Notes under the pieces: model-generated
What the model was told of the DNA's origin: nothing
What the model saw: the letters and a program-made list of their open reading frames with translations, nothing else
Databases searched by the model: none
Assembly: GCA_017449675.1 (NCBI GenBank)
Contig: JAFTFG010000013.1
Coordinates: forward strand, 1-61,985
DNA from: Prevotella sp.
GTDB lineage: Bacteria > Bacteroidota > Bacteroidia > Bacteroidales > Bacteroidaceae
Reading direction: 5' to 3'
DNA: 61,985 nucleotides
Position numbers and translations under genes: made by a program
In this document: piece after piece, positions 42,427 through 50,428 of the stretch
Numbering within the stretch: position 1 is the first letter of the stretch
Layout of the letters: each line of letters begins with the position of its first letter

Positions 42427-43977
42427 TCATGTTTTTTTTACGTCTCCAGGTAACATGCCGTATTCTTCCTTGAAACATTTGGTGAAATAACTGGGGGCAG
42501 TGAACCCTACCTGATAGGCTACCTCACTGACGGAGAAATCGGTGGTCTGTAGCAGCACCTTGCTACGGTTGAGGCGGCTCAGGCGGATGATGTCTACAGG
42601 GGTACGACCGGTCTGTGCCTTGACCTTGCGATAGAGTTGCACCCGACTCACACCCATCTGTGCTGCCAGTTCCTCCACACTGAAGTCGCTGTTGCTCATC
42701 TGCTCCTGCACATACTGGCGCAACCGCTCCAGGAAGCGGGCATCGGCATCCGCCTCTATCTGCTCCTGCTCCTCTTGGGTCACATCCGTGATGGCTGGTT
42801 GTTGGAGAGTGGGGGAGTCGCTCGCTGGTGTCTCACTCTGCGGCACGTTGACGACCATCGAGAAGGCCTGACGCTCCAAACGGTGGCGACGACGCATGTT
42901 CTCGATGAAGATAACGGCGGAGATGATCACCAGCACGAGGATGACAATGACCAAGAGCGTTATTGCTTTCTGCGTGTCGAGTTCCTGCAAGTAGGTGTCC
43001 GTCTTCTCATGCAGTTGGTCGAGATAGGCGGTCTGTCGTAATGTCTCTTCACTCTGCATCAGTACGACATTGGCATTGGTACGGGTGACCAGTGCTGATT
43101 TCAGTAGGTTTTCTTTCTCATAAGGCTTGCCGTCTAGGATATCGATAGCGAGTTGAATGAGTTGGTCGCCATGGGTGGGATAGATATAGGTGGCATCCAG
43201 CAGTGAGTCGCACACCATCTGAATACCTCCGTTCTCACCTGGAAGACCGTCAATTCCGCAAAAGCGGGTAGTGGGTGACAGGTGATGGGTGTCGGCTAAT
43301 GCCTTACGGGCTCCCATCGCCATACGGTCGTTCTGTCCGAAGACATATTCTAGGGCCGTTGGCTGTTGACTCAACCACTGCTTCGTGGTCTTATAGGCGC
43401 TTTCCTCTGTCCAGTCACCTTGCAGGGTGTCAACGAGTTGTATTTGCGGGTAATGGCTCAGGGCCTCCATGAAACCGTTATGCCGCTCGATGGCGGGGGA
43501 GGAATCCTTGAGTCCTTTGATTTCCAGGATGCGCCCCTGTCCTTTCGTCTGCTGGGCAATATATTCTCCCATCAGTCGTCCCATCTCATAGTTGTCTGCA
43601 CCGATGAAGGCTGTGTATTTCTTTGAGTTGGTCTTACGCTCGAAGACGATGACGGGAATCCCTTTGTCGTAAGCATGGTCGATGGCAGGAGCAATGGTGG
43701 CTATCTGGTTGGGGGCCACAATGAGCAGGTCGATACCTGTATTAACAAGACTGTCGATCTGTTGTATCTGTCTTTTGTCACTATCGTAGGCGGAGGCGAA
43801 GCGTAACTCAATACCGTCATGGAAATAGGTTCCCATACGCAGTTCTGCATTCTGTTTTTCACGCCAGATATCCTCAGAACACTGGGAGACACCAATGACA
43901 TAGTGTCGCTCTTGTTCTCTACACCCCATACAGAGTAATAATACTATTATGGTTGTACTAATTAGTATTTTTCGCAT
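42427..43977 (-). CDS. Kinase-less membrane regulator 2: sugar-binding domain, TM helix, AraC domain
   Basis: The 516-residue paralog of the protein at 31999. N-terminal hydrophobic segment ends LLLCMGCRE (lipobox-like Cys19). The periplasmic sugar-binding domain (about 26-310) shows YVIGVSQCSEDIWREKQNAE, ILEIKGLKDSSPAIERHNGF and FCGIDGLPGENG. One membrane helix (about 338-360) is followed by a linker rich in Gln, Pro and Glu, and an AraC domain (411-512: GVSRVQLYRKVKAQTGRTP, VSEVAYQVGFTAPSYFTKCF). No kinase or receiver domain. Its closeness to the SusC2 operon and DNA-binding similarity to regulator 1 suggest overlapping targets. Confidence 0.9.
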   Translation of the reverse strand: MRKILISTTIIVLLLCMGCREQERHYVIGVSQCSEDIWREKQNAELRMGTYFHDGIELRFASAYDSDKRQIQQIDSLVNTGIDLLIVAPNQIATIAPAIDHAYDKGIPVIVFERKTNSKKYTAFIGADNYEMGRLMGEYIAQQTKGQGRILEIKGLKDSSPAIERHNGFMEALSHYPQIQLVDTLQGDWTEESAYKTTKQWLSQQPTALEYVFGQNDRMAMGARKALADTHHLSPTTRFCGIDGLPGENGGIQMVCDSLLDATYIYPTHGDQLIQLAIDILDGKPYEKENLLKSALVTRTNANVVLMQSEETLRQTAYLDQLHEKTDTYLQELDTQKAITLLVIVILVLVIISAVIFIENMRRRHRLERQAFSMVVNVPQSETPASDSPTLQQPAITDVTQEEQEQIEADADARFLERLRQYVQEQMSNSDFSVEELAAQMGVSRVQLYRKVKAQTGRTPVDIIRLSRLNRSKVLLQTTDFSVSEVAYQVGFTAPSYFTKCFKEEYGMLPGDVKKT

Positions 43978-44007
43978 TTTTGGTTCGAAACGTTAAAGTT
44001 CGCACTG

Positions 44008-44015
44008 CAAAGTTA
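44008..44015 (-). promoter_or_regulatory. -7 box for regulator 2
   Basis: TAACTTTG on the minus strand, 30 nt upstream of the start. No fructan operator is present here. Confidence 0.5.
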
Positions 44016-44108
44016 AGAAAAAGCATGGGAAGAACAAAACAAACTTGTTTATTTTTTCTTCCATGACGGAGTATTTGAACGATTCTGAGTGAATAAGTGG
44101 GGGCGTTT

Positions 44109-44135
44109 GCAACTTTTTCGCTGTCTCTTTCGTCT
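44109..44135 (+). promoter_or_regulatory. Possible ECF sigma factor promoter
   Basis: GCAACTTTTT (44109-44118) and CGTCTAAC (44131-44138), with 17 nt between GCAAC and CGTC. This fits the general ECF pattern GGAACTT-N15/17-CGTCTAA rather than the TAnnTTTG type used by neighbours. It lies 33 nt upstream of the GIN-domain gene. Confidence 0.45.
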
Positions 44136-44167
44136 AACAGACAGCAATCAATTAAAAACGAAGATAG

Positions 44168-44920
44168 ATGATGAAAAAGTTTTGTTTATTCCTAGCGGCA
44201 TTTTTTGCCATTGTATGCAGTACAAAGTTATATGCTTTCGCCTCCAAGGATGAGGTAGTGGAGACCCGTTCCCTGAAAGGGTTTGAGCGGATCCGTTTAC
44301 AGGGTTCTCCTGACATCAAGTACACACAGGGTAAGACATGGTCTGTCCGGGTGAAGGCTCCTAAGAGTGTTAGCAAGAATGTGGTGACTCGGGTGGAGAA
44401 AGATTGCCTGGTGGTTAGTGTCAAGAGTGGCAGTATGTTTAATTTCAATAGTCTGAAGGGACAGGATGTGACAGTCTATGTCACCTCTCCCGACTTAATT
44501 GGCGTGGAAGTACAGGGCTCCGGCGACTTTGAGTGTAAGAGTAAACTGGATACTGATAACCTTGACTTGAGTTTACGAGGTTCCGGAGATATAGAGTTTA
44601 CGGATATTATCTGCGATCGCATCAGGTCCTCTGTCGTTGGCTCTGGTGATCTGGAAATCAAATATGTGGAGGCGAAGCAGTCTGATATCGAACTGGTAGG
44701 CTCTGGCGATATCAAGATCAAACAGAGTAAGGTGGACCGGACGCAGATAGAACTGAAAGGCTCAGGCGATGTCAAAGTGCATTGTGACCAGTGTAAGGTG
44801 GTCAACTGCCGTTTAGTAGGTTCCGGGGATATTACACTGACAGGTGCGGTCCAACAACTCAATAAGACTACCCGGGGGTCAGGAGACATCGAGACGGGTG
44901 GACTTCAGATTCGGAAATAA
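44168..44920 (+). CDS. DUF2807 (head GIN domain) exported protein
   Basis: The 250-residue protein has a signal peptide (MMKKFCLFLAAFFAIVCSTKLYA). It then has a right-handed beta-helix of short repeats, each centred on GSGD (LRGSGDIEFTDIICDRIRSS, VGSGDIKIKQSKVDRTQIEL, RGSGDIETGGLQ), the putative auto-transporter adhesin/DUF2807 family. Function unknown; such proteins are abundant and often under envelope-stress control. The upstream ECF-like promoter fits this. Confidence 0.88.
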   Translation: MMKKFCLFLAAFFAIVCSTKLYAFASKDEVVETRSLKGFERIRLQGSPDIKYTQGKTWSVRVKAPKSVSKNVVTRVEKDCLVVSVKSGSMFNFNSLKGQDVTVYVTSPDLIGVEVQGSGDFECKSKLDTDNLDLSLRGSGDIEFTDIICDRIRSSVVGSGDLEIKYVEAKQSDIELVGSGDIKIKQSKVDRTQIELKGSGDVKVHCDQCKVVNCRLVGSGDITLTGAVQQLNKTTRGSGDIETGGLQIRK

Positions 44921-44925
44921 TGATA

Positions 44926-44960
44926 AAGGATGGCTTCTCTTAGCGGGGCCATCCTTTTTA
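44926..44960. terminator. Bidirectional terminator
   Basis: AAGGATGGC (44926-44934) pairs with GCCATCCTT (44948-44956), followed by TTTT. It separates the GIN-domain gene from the convergent Crp/Fnr gene. Confidence 0.8.
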
Positions 44961-45629
44961 CATCAATAGTCGTTCAAGCATCGGAATCTCTATCCGTCCC
45001 CGATGGAGTGACAGGAGTCCGTCAGCCTGTAGTTCGTTGAGTGCCCTTGAGATATCCAGTCGACTATCGTTCAGATTATCGGCCAGTTGTTGCATAAGGA
45101 TATGGAATGTCTTATGACCGGCTGGATAACGACAGTGGGCGAAGAAAAACAGGATGACACGTTCCCGCAATGACTTAGGACTGGTGCGCCAGGGGTAGTG
45201 CAGCAGGCGCTGTGTCTCTGTAGCCACAAGGTTGAGCATGTTCAGTCGGAACACCAGTTGGGTCTCCAGTAGCAAGAGAATCTCCTGTTTGTCGATGGTA
45301 ATCATATTGATGTCCGACAGGGTGGTATAGGTGTAACTATATCGTTGGTGGATACCAAACATCCGTTCGGGTTCGAGAAGATAAGGGGCGGCCAGCCTTT
45401 CCGTCACCCGGTAGGTGTGGTTGTCAGCGATACCCTCGGCCTGAAGGGTGCCGTTAATGAGGAATATCATACTGTCGCAAGGGGCACCGGCATTGACGAT
45501 ACGCTTGCCGGCAGGGTATTTATGGAAACCGATCTTGGTATGTGTCACCACCTCCATCAAATCAGCATGGCTCATTCCTTGGAAAAGAGTGAACTGCAAC
45601 AGTTTGGCATAAAGGTGGAGTGCTGACAT
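44958..45629 (-). CDS. Crp/Fnr family transcriptional regulator
   Basis: The 223-residue protein has an N-terminal cyclic-nucleotide-binding-type beta barrel (HKYPAGKRIVNAGAPCDSMI, FLINGTLQAEG) and a C-terminal winged helix (LMQQLADNLNDSRLDISRAL, LSLHRGRIEIPMLERLL). No Cys cluster for an FNR iron-sulphur centre is visible, so effector unknown. It is coupled to apbE by a one-base overlap (TAATG) at the end of a six-gene operon. Confidence 0.9.
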   Translation of the reverse strand: MSALHLYAKLLQFTLFQGMSHADLMEVVTHTKIGFHKYPAGKRIVNAGAPCDSMIFLINGTLQAEGIADNHTYRVTERLAAPYLLEPERMFGIHQRYSYTYTTLSDINMITIDKQEILLLLETQLVFRLNMLNLVATETQRLLHYPWRTSPKSLRERVILFFFAHCRYPAGHKTFHILMQQLADNLNDSRLDISRALNELQADGLLSLHRGRIEIPMLERLLM

Positions 45630-46654
45630 TATTCTTCTATTTTATCTTTGAGCGAGGGCGAGAACCAGACGGCCAGTTTGTTATCCTGATCGGTATAGAT
45701 CAGGTAGGCCATCAGTTCGGTGTGCTTGTCGAGGATGACTTTCGCCTTGTCGAGCCCCATCACCATGAAGGAGGTGGCATAAGCATCGGCTGTGGCACAG
45801 TCGTCAGCCAATACTGTAGCCGACAGGATACTATGCTGTACGGGATAGCCTGTCTTGGGATCAATGGTATGGGCATAGCGCTTACCACCTTTATAATAGA
45901 AGCGGCGGTAGTTGCCGCTGGTGGCCATCGCCTTGTCTGTCACATTCAGGATCGTCAGGTACTCATTACCTACAGCGAGGGAGTCTTCCGTGGGTTTCAC
46001 CACACCGATCTTCCAAGGCAGCCGCTTAGGACTGATGCCGCAGGTGACAATCTCTCCTCCGATCTCCACCATGAAATTGGTGATCCCTTTGGATTTCAGA
46101 AGACGGGCGACGACATCCACACCATAGCCCTTGGCTATCGCCGAACAGTCGAGCATCACCCGACGGTCGCTTTTCTTGATGGTCATCCCCTTGGCTGTTA
46201 CCTTCTCCCAACCCACGAAGTGCCGGATGGAGTCTATCTGATGGCGTGTAGGCATCTCACCGCCTTTGAAGCCAAAGCCCCAGGCGTTGACCAGTGGTGC
46301 TACGGTGATGTCGAAGGCACCGTTGGTCTCTTGGGAGACCTTCATGGCCAGATTAAACACGTCCATGAACATCTCATTGGCCTCACCACCTTGTTCTCGG
46401 TTGATCTGTGAGATGACCGACTGCTCATTGAACATCGAGAGGGCGGTATCTACTTTCTGCAGTTCAGCCGTAATCTCTTGATGGTAGTCTTGCGCCGACT
46501 GGTAGGTGATGGTATAGAAAGTACCGAAGATAGAACCTTTATCAGACTGATAGGGTAGTGAGCGCTGTTGTCGGATAATCAGTACCGTACCGACAATCAG
46601 CAGCGTCAGGAAGGGTACCTGCCAGATGAGTTGTTTCTTGCGTTTGTCGTCCAT
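45629..46654 (-). CDS. apbE: FAD:protein FMN transferase
   Basis: The 341-residue protein has an N-terminal membrane anchor (VPFLTLLIVGTVLII). ApbE motifs are GYGVDVVARLLKSKG, IGGEIVTCGISP, AHTIDPKTGYPVQ, and the metal-binding ADDCATADAYATSFMVMG. It attaches FMN covalently to threonine in exported proteins such as NqrB/NqrC and RnfG, in the periplasm, with Mg2+ and FAD. Located between DUF6048 and the Crp/Fnr gene on the same strand. Confidence 0.94.
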   Translation of the reverse strand: MDDKRKKQLIWQVPFLTLLIVGTVLIIRQQRSLPYQSDKGSIFGTFYTITYQSAQDYHQEITAELQKVDTALSMFNEQSVISQINREQGGEANEMFMDVFNLAMKVSQETNGAFDITVAPLVNAWGFGFKGGEMPTRHQIDSIRHFVGWEKVTAKGMTIKKSDRRVMLDCSAIAKGYGVDVVARLLKSKGITNFMVEIGGEIVTCGISPKRLPWKIGVVKPTEDSLAVGNEYLTILNVTDKAMATSGNYRRFYYKGGKRYAHTIDPKTGYPVQHSILSATVLADDCATADAYATSFMVMGLDKAKVILDKHTELMAYLIYTDQDNKLAVWFSPSLKDKIEE

Positions 46655-46705
46655 AGGTCTTTAGTTTTCTTTTTCTATCGATATCTCGATATCTCGAATC
46701 TTGCC

Positions 46706-47407
46706 CTATATATCAATAATCACGTTGAAGTTGGCTGCGATATTATCTTGGTCGTTGGAACCGAAGCCGGGGACGTACCAGGTTTGGCCGATGTCTCCTT
46801 CGTTATGACTGATGCGCCGCTTGTAGCGTACACTCCATCCGAGATGCAACGGTCCGAAGATTTTGGCATCAATACCGAAGACCACTTCCAACCAGTGCAT
46901 CGAACATTTCAGACCGTCAACGCCGAAGCCGGAGGTGTATTGCCATACGGGGTCCGGAAGGTCCTCACGAATGATATCTACCTTATAAGAGGTGAAGGCA
47001 TAGCGGATACCGCCAAACAAGCGGTTGGACTGGTGCTTGTTCTTCAATAGGTTCAAGTCGATACCCACTCGGAAATAGGGGGCTGTTGTCTTATAGGTGA
47101 TTCCTGTTACCTCGTCTTTCTCATGGTTGGCCTTGCCGACACCGATCTCTACGATGGGGAACCACTGGTCGTGCAGGTTGACACGGAGGGCTCCTTCAAT
47201 CTCACCATGGTCACTGAGCATCAGTTTGGCGGGACCTACCAGGTCGAAGGCGACGGAAAAGCCCCGGAAGAGGGGGATAGAGTCTTTTTCCAAGCGGAAC
47301 ATTTTCAGTTGCGCATGGGCTGACGAGGCTACCACGAGCAGTGCAAGACTAATAGCGAGCCTTGAAATATAGGTGGAAATGTTCGTTCGTTGCATCATAA
47401 TTGACAT
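46706..47407 (-). CDS. DUF6048 family outer membrane beta-barrel-like protein
   Basis: The 233-residue protein has a signal peptide (cleavage near VASSAHAQ) and alternating hydrophobic strands typical of an outer membrane protein (YTSGFGVDGLKCSMHWLEV, LHLGWSVRYKRRISH). DUF6452 and DUF6048 genes commonly occur together in Bacteroidales. Its start overlaps the previous gene by 59 nt; a nearer Met (residue 4) shortens the overlap only slightly. Function unknown. Confidence 0.8.
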   Translation of the reverse strand: MSIMMQRTNISTYISRLAISLALLVVASSAHAQLKMFRLEKDSIPLFRGFSVAFDLVGPAKLMLSDHGEIEGALRVNLHDQWFPIVEIGVGKANHEKDEVTGITYKTTAPYFRVGIDLNLLKNKHQSNRLFGGIRYAFTSYKVDIIREDLPDPVWQYTSGFGVDGLKCSMHWLEVVFGIDAKIFGPLHLGWSVRYKRRISHNEGDIGQTWYVPGFGSNDQDNIAANFNVIIDI

Positions 47408-47837
47408 TGGGATTATTGATCATGATGGAGTCAATGATATGGTGGGTTGTCCGTATACCGGTCAGTTGATGGAAGAAAGCAGCCTGACAGTCGACTGACT
47501 CAAAGTGGGGATAGTTCTCCTTCTTGACATAGATCGTGTCGCGATAGGTATGGCCCAGTGTGTCGAGCAGGGTGACATAAAGGGTATCCTCCGGGAGGGT
47601 GTAACTGATATCAAGTTCAAAGGTGGTAATCCCTGTGGCACGGTTTAGCAGGGTGGTGTCCGACTTATCGGCACGTTTGGTCTTGATTGTCAGTGTGTCG
47701 ACCTTCAACGTGTCTGTCGTACCATCAGCCTTCAGGAGGTTATAGACCGTATATATCCTGTTTTGTACGGGACAGTCGATAGACGTACATGCTCCGATGG
47801 CTATCAGTACCATGATATACAGGACTATTTTCCGCAT
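47349..47837 (-). CDS. DUF6452 family lipoprotein
   Basis: The 162-residue protein has a lipoprotein signal (LIAIGACTSID, Cys17). A beta-rich body follows (TVYNLLKADGTTDTLKVDTL, TFELDISYTLPEDTLYVTLL) with a conserved Cys pair at Cys22 and Cys118 that could form a disulphide. Typical partner of DUF6048. It overlaps the glycosyltransferase by 13 nt and DUF6048 by 59 nt. Confidence 0.82.
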   Translation of the reverse strand: MRKIVLYIMVLIAIGACTSIDCPVQNRIYTVYNLLKADGTTDTLKVDTLTIKTKRADKSDTTLLNRATGITTFELDISYTLPEDTLYVTLLDTLGHTYRDTIYVKKENYPHFESVDCQAAFFHQLTGIRTTHHIIDSIMINNPNVNYDATNEHFHLYFKARY

Positions 47838-48796
47838 CTGATCTCCTCCTCTATCTGATAGTCGTTACGTCCGGCACTGTTACGGCTGATTAAGTCGCCC
47901 AGGAAGCCCGCAAGGAACAACTGCGTACCAATCATCATCATCGTCAAGGCAATATAGAAGAACGGTGAGTCTGTCACCAGTCGCATCGGGATATGGTTGT
48001 AGAGTGCCCAGGCCTTGTCAGCCCCCAGGTAGAAAGCAGCAAAGAAGCCGATGATAAACACGATGGTTCCCAGAAAACCGAAGACATGCATGGGCTTCTT
48101 ACCGAAGGTACCCAGGAACCAGAGGGTCATCAGGTCGAGGTAGCCGTTCACAAAACGGTTCCATCCCATGAACTTCGACTTGCCATACTGACGTTTCTGG
48201 TGGTGTACGGGTTTCTCGCCAATCTTATCAAAACCAGCGTTCTTGGCGAGGTAGGGGATGAAACGATGCATCTCTCCGAATACCTCAATATTCTTCACGA
48301 CTTCACGACGGTATGCCTTCAGTCCGCAGTTGAAGTCATGCAGGTTCTTGATACCGCTGACTTTTCGGGTAGTGGCATTGAAGAGTTTGGTGGGCAACGT
48401 CTTTGACAGCGGGTCACCCTGCCTACGGTTCTGCTTATAACCGCTTACCAAGTCGTACTTCTCCTCTATAATCATCCGATAGAGTTCGGGGATCTCGTCG
48501 GGAGAATCCTGCAAGTCGGCATCCATCGTGATGACGACATCACCCTGCGCCTCCTTGAAACCGCAATAGAGGGCAGGGCTTTTGCCATAGTTACGACGGA
48601 ACTTGATGCCCTTCACGTGTTCTGAACGGGCAGCCAACTCAGTGATGACATCCCAGGAGTGGTCGGTCGATCCGTCGTTGACGAAGATCACTTCAAAGGA
48701 AAAACTGTTTGCCGCCATCACCCGCTCTATCCAATCATAGAGTTCGGGCAGTGACTCGTCTTCGTTGTATAAAGGTATTACTACTGATATATCCAT
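47825..48796 (-). CDS. Family 2 glycosyltransferase, polyprenyl-phosphate type
   Basis: The 323-residue protein starts MDISVVIPLYNEDESLPELY with nucleotide-sugar motifs VNDGSTDHSWDVI and ITMDADLQDSPDEIPELY (DxD type). Two C-terminal membrane helices follow (about 232-255 and 270-300). This GtrB/DPM1-like layout transfers a sugar from UDP or GDP to a polyprenyl phosphate at the inner membrane, for cell-surface glycan modification. It begins 16 nt after the DUF4199 gene. Confidence 0.92.
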   Translation of the reverse strand: MDISVVIPLYNEDESLPELYDWIERVMAANSFSFEVIFVNDGSTDHSWDVITELAARSEHVKGIKFRRNYGKSPALYCGFKEAQGDVVITMDADLQDSPDEIPELYRMIIEEKYDLVSGYKQNRRQGDPLSKTLPTKLFNATTRKVSGIKNLHDFNCGLKAYRREVVKNIEVFGEMHRFIPYLAKNAGFDKIGEKPVHHQKRQYGKSKFMGWNRFVNGYLDLMTLWFLGTFGKKPMHVFGFLGTIVFIIGFFAAFYLGADKAWALYNHIPMRLVTDSPFFYIALTMMMIGTQLFLAGFLGDLISRNSAGRNDYQIEEEIRCGK

Positions 48797-48812
48797 TTCG
48801 TTTCTTCAGTTT

Positions 48813-49358
48813 TTAATTCTTCAATCCTTCAATTCTCTGTCGTTGGATGATGGCCGCAATAGGGAGTCCGAGGACAAAGCCTGTGATGATATTGATGGTT
48901 AGCATATTCAGTGAATAGTCTATGGGACGATAACTGGACAACTCCTTGAAACTCTCGTCCATCTGCCCCTGTAATCCGTAGACCGCTATCATCTTCTTCC
49001 CTTCTTCTGTTTGTAGCGTCTCCATGATCTTACCCAAAAAGAAACCGTTGTCCAAGAAGGCAAAATAGAGGTAGATGGCTATGGCCAGTAGGATACCGGC
49101 ATAGAAGAATATCAGGATGATATAGGCGTAACTACGGGCAAAGGAAATGTCTCCCTCTCGGGCATAGTCACGGAAATGACGCAGCCGACCGGCAGCAAAA
49201 AAGGGGGAGGAACATACCAGTATCATGGCTAGCAGTCCCAATAGCGGATTCGTCAACCCGTGAATATAGCAGACGAAGCCACCAATCCACAACAAAGCAA
49301 GCATTGCTCCGTCTTGGCGGGCAAATGCCTTCAGTTGTACATATTCCTGTGGTGTCAT
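48813..49358 (-). CDS. DUF4199 family membrane protein
   Basis: I start at the ATG at 49358 (181 residues, MTPQEYVQLKAFARQDG); the longer frame to 49397 would begin upstream of the predicted promoter. Four membrane helices (ALLWIGGFVCYIHGL, LLAMILVCSSPFFA, SYAYIILIFFYAGILLAIAI, IITGFVLGLPIAAII). DUF4199 proteins are of unknown function and often sit beside this kind of GT2. First gene of the operon down to the Crp/Fnr gene. Confidence 0.85.
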   Translation of the reverse strand: MTPQEYVQLKAFARQDGAMLALLWIGGFVCYIHGLTNPLLGLLAMILVCSSPFFAAGRLRHFRDYAREGDISFARSYAYIILIFFYAGILLAIAIYLYFAFLDNGFFLGKIMETLQTEEGKKMIAVYGLQGQMDESFKELSSYRPIDYSLNMLTINIITGFVLGLPIAAIIQRQRIEGLKN

Positions 49359-49366
49359 ATTGGGTG

Positions 49367-49374
49367 CAAAATTA
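49367..49374 (-). promoter_or_regulatory. -7 box for the DUF4199-to-Crp operon
   Basis: TAATTTTG on the minus strand, only 8 nt upstream of the chosen ATG, again giving a very short leader. Confidence 0.55.
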
Positions 49375-49403
49375 CAAATAAGTAATAAGAAAACCAAATT
49401 TTA

Positions 49404-49435
49404 TTTGTTTATTCTGAAAAAACTTATTACCTTTG
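49404..49435 (+). promoter_or_regulatory. Full promoter of the SRP RNA-tRNA unit
   Basis: TTTG (49404-49407), 20 nt, TACCTTTG (49428-49435): an exact match to the Bacteroidetes TTTG-N20-TAnnTTTG promoter. Confidence 0.8.
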
Positions 49436-49446
49436 CAGCCGCAAAA

Positions 49447-49541
49447 CGGGCAGTTCTGTACGGCCAGCTCCCTCGGAATCCCCCAGGATGGGAACATAGC
49501 AAGGGTACTTGGTTGTAGCGGCGCGATACAGTTCGCTGCCC
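49447..49541 (+). ncRNA. ffs: Small signal recognition particle RNA (4.5S type)
   Basis: About 95 nt starting GGGCAG and ending CTGCCC, which pair. The apical domain reads CCCCCAGG, ATG, GGAA tetraloop, CAT, then AGCAAGGG, the conserved SRP domain IV where Ffh binds. It follows a perfect promoter and is 5 nt upstream of a tRNA-Thr, so both may be co-transcribed. Confidence 0.85.
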
Positions 49542-49545
49542 ACCC

Positions 49546-49619
49546 GCCTCTTTAGCTCAGTTGGCCAGAGCACGTGATTTGTAATCTCGGGGTCGTTGGT
49601 TCGAATCCGACAAGAGGCT
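49546..49619 (+). tRNA. tRNA-Thr (anticodon TGT)
   Basis: GCCTCTT pairs with AAGAGGC in the acceptor stem, D arm GCTC/GAGC, anticodon loop TTTGTAA with TGT, T arm GTTGG/CCGAC with loop TTCGAAT. CCA is not encoded. A T-T mismatch is visible in the anticodon stem. tRNA genes are common insertion sites, and an accessory island follows. Confidence 0.95.
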
Positions 49620-49621
49620 CA

Positions 49622-49684
49622 AAGAATGAATCCTTTTTGGCAACGAAAGTTTACTTTCAGGTTCCAAAAAGGATTCTTTCTTTG
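49622..49684 (+). terminator. Terminator after tRNA-Thr
   Basis: AATCCTTTTTGG (49629-49640) pairs perfectly with CCAAAAAGGATT (49664-49675), followed by TTTC and further T-rich sequence. Confidence 0.8.
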
Positions 49685-49805
49685 TTTACCTGCCCTGATG
49701 GTCATAGCATATATTTTTGCGCCAAAGATAGTGTTTTTCGGACTGAGCCAGAAATCCCCCGCACCGATGTCAGTGCGAGGGATGAAATTGTGGTGGGATG
49801 AAGAG

Positions 49806-50075
49806 TCATTTCGTGTAGTGATACCTCAGCGAGATGACATAGACGTAAATCATGCCACTGGCAATGGCATACACCAGTCTATGTTCATCAGTAATGCGGC
49901 GACTCCACAACCCGTGTTGTTCGCCTTTCAGTGGCTCTGGCTTGCCAATGCCTGTGAATGGATGTTTCTTAATATCTTCCAACAGGTCAGTGATGCGCTT
50001 CATGATACGCTTGTTACCCGTCCGTTTCCAGTATTCTCGGTCTTCCTGAGCACGGGGAGTGAAGATTACTTCCAT
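49806..50075 (-). CDS. YoeB family mRNA interferase toxin
   Basis: The 89-residue protein carries the YoeB/Txe pattern: VIFTPRAQEDREYWKRTGNK, KHPFTGIGKPEPLKGEQHGL, WSRRITDEHRLVYAI, and C-terminal VISLRYHYTK with the catalytic Arg, His and Tyr positions. It cleaves mRNA at the ribosome when freed from its antitoxin. Overlaps the antitoxin gene by 10 nt. Confidence 0.94.
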   Translation of the reverse strand: MEVIFTPRAQEDREYWKRTGNKRIMKRITDLLEDIKKHPFTGIGKPEPLKGEQHGLWSRRITDEHRLVYAIASGMIYVYVISLRYHYTK

Positions 50076-50305
50076 AATTCTTCCACTTTAACCACCTCGC
50101 CCCGTCCGTTCTTGATGTCCTCCTGTCCCTGTCGGATAATCTCAGCCATAGCAGGTGATGACATCAGATACTCCGTCTCGTCCATAGCCTGTTTCTTCGC
50201 CGTCAACTTCTTGGCGTACTTCAGCATCTTCGTCATCAGCGTCTCGTCCTCGGCGATGATACTCAACTGGCGGAACAACTCTGCATTCAATTCTAATGTC
50301 GTCAT
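50066..50305 (-). CDS. Antitoxin partner of YoeB
   Basis: I start at the ATG at 50305 (79 residues, MTTLELNAELFRQLSIIAED), because a TATTTTTG promoter at 50331-50338 lies between this and the upstream Met of the longer frame. The N-terminal half is a helix-rich dimerisation segment; the C-terminal half (SPAMAEIIRQGQEDIKNGRG) is the acidic toxin-wrapping segment. Upstream order antitoxin-toxin is classical. The family resembles RelB/YefM-like short antitoxins but without the standard Phd fold. Confidence 0.85.
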   Translation of the reverse strand: MTTLELNAELFRQLSIIAEDETLMTKMLKYAKKLTAKKQAMDETEYLMSSPAMAEIIRQGQEDIKNGRGEVVKVEELWK

Positions 50306-50330
50306 ATACGTAACATATTTTATTCGCATG

Positions 50331-50338
50331 CAAAAATA
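50331..50338 (-). promoter_or_regulatory. -7 box of the toxin-antitoxin operon
   Basis: TATTTTTG on the minus strand, 25 nt upstream of the antitoxin ATG. Confidence 0.55.
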
Positions 50339-50428
50339 AGAATATTTTCCGAAACAACAAAATATAAACAAATAAAGTTAATAGGTTAATAGTTTTTGCG
50401 AAATCCTTTTTTATGCGCCATTTTTGAA

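Noticed and set aside
49596-50339. 247-residue plus-strand frame
   Set aside because: Starts inside the tRNA-Thr and runs antisense to the YoeB pair.
50306-50371. Longer start for the antitoxin
   Set aside because: The upstream Met precedes the TATTTTTG promoter, so it would not be transcribed from it.
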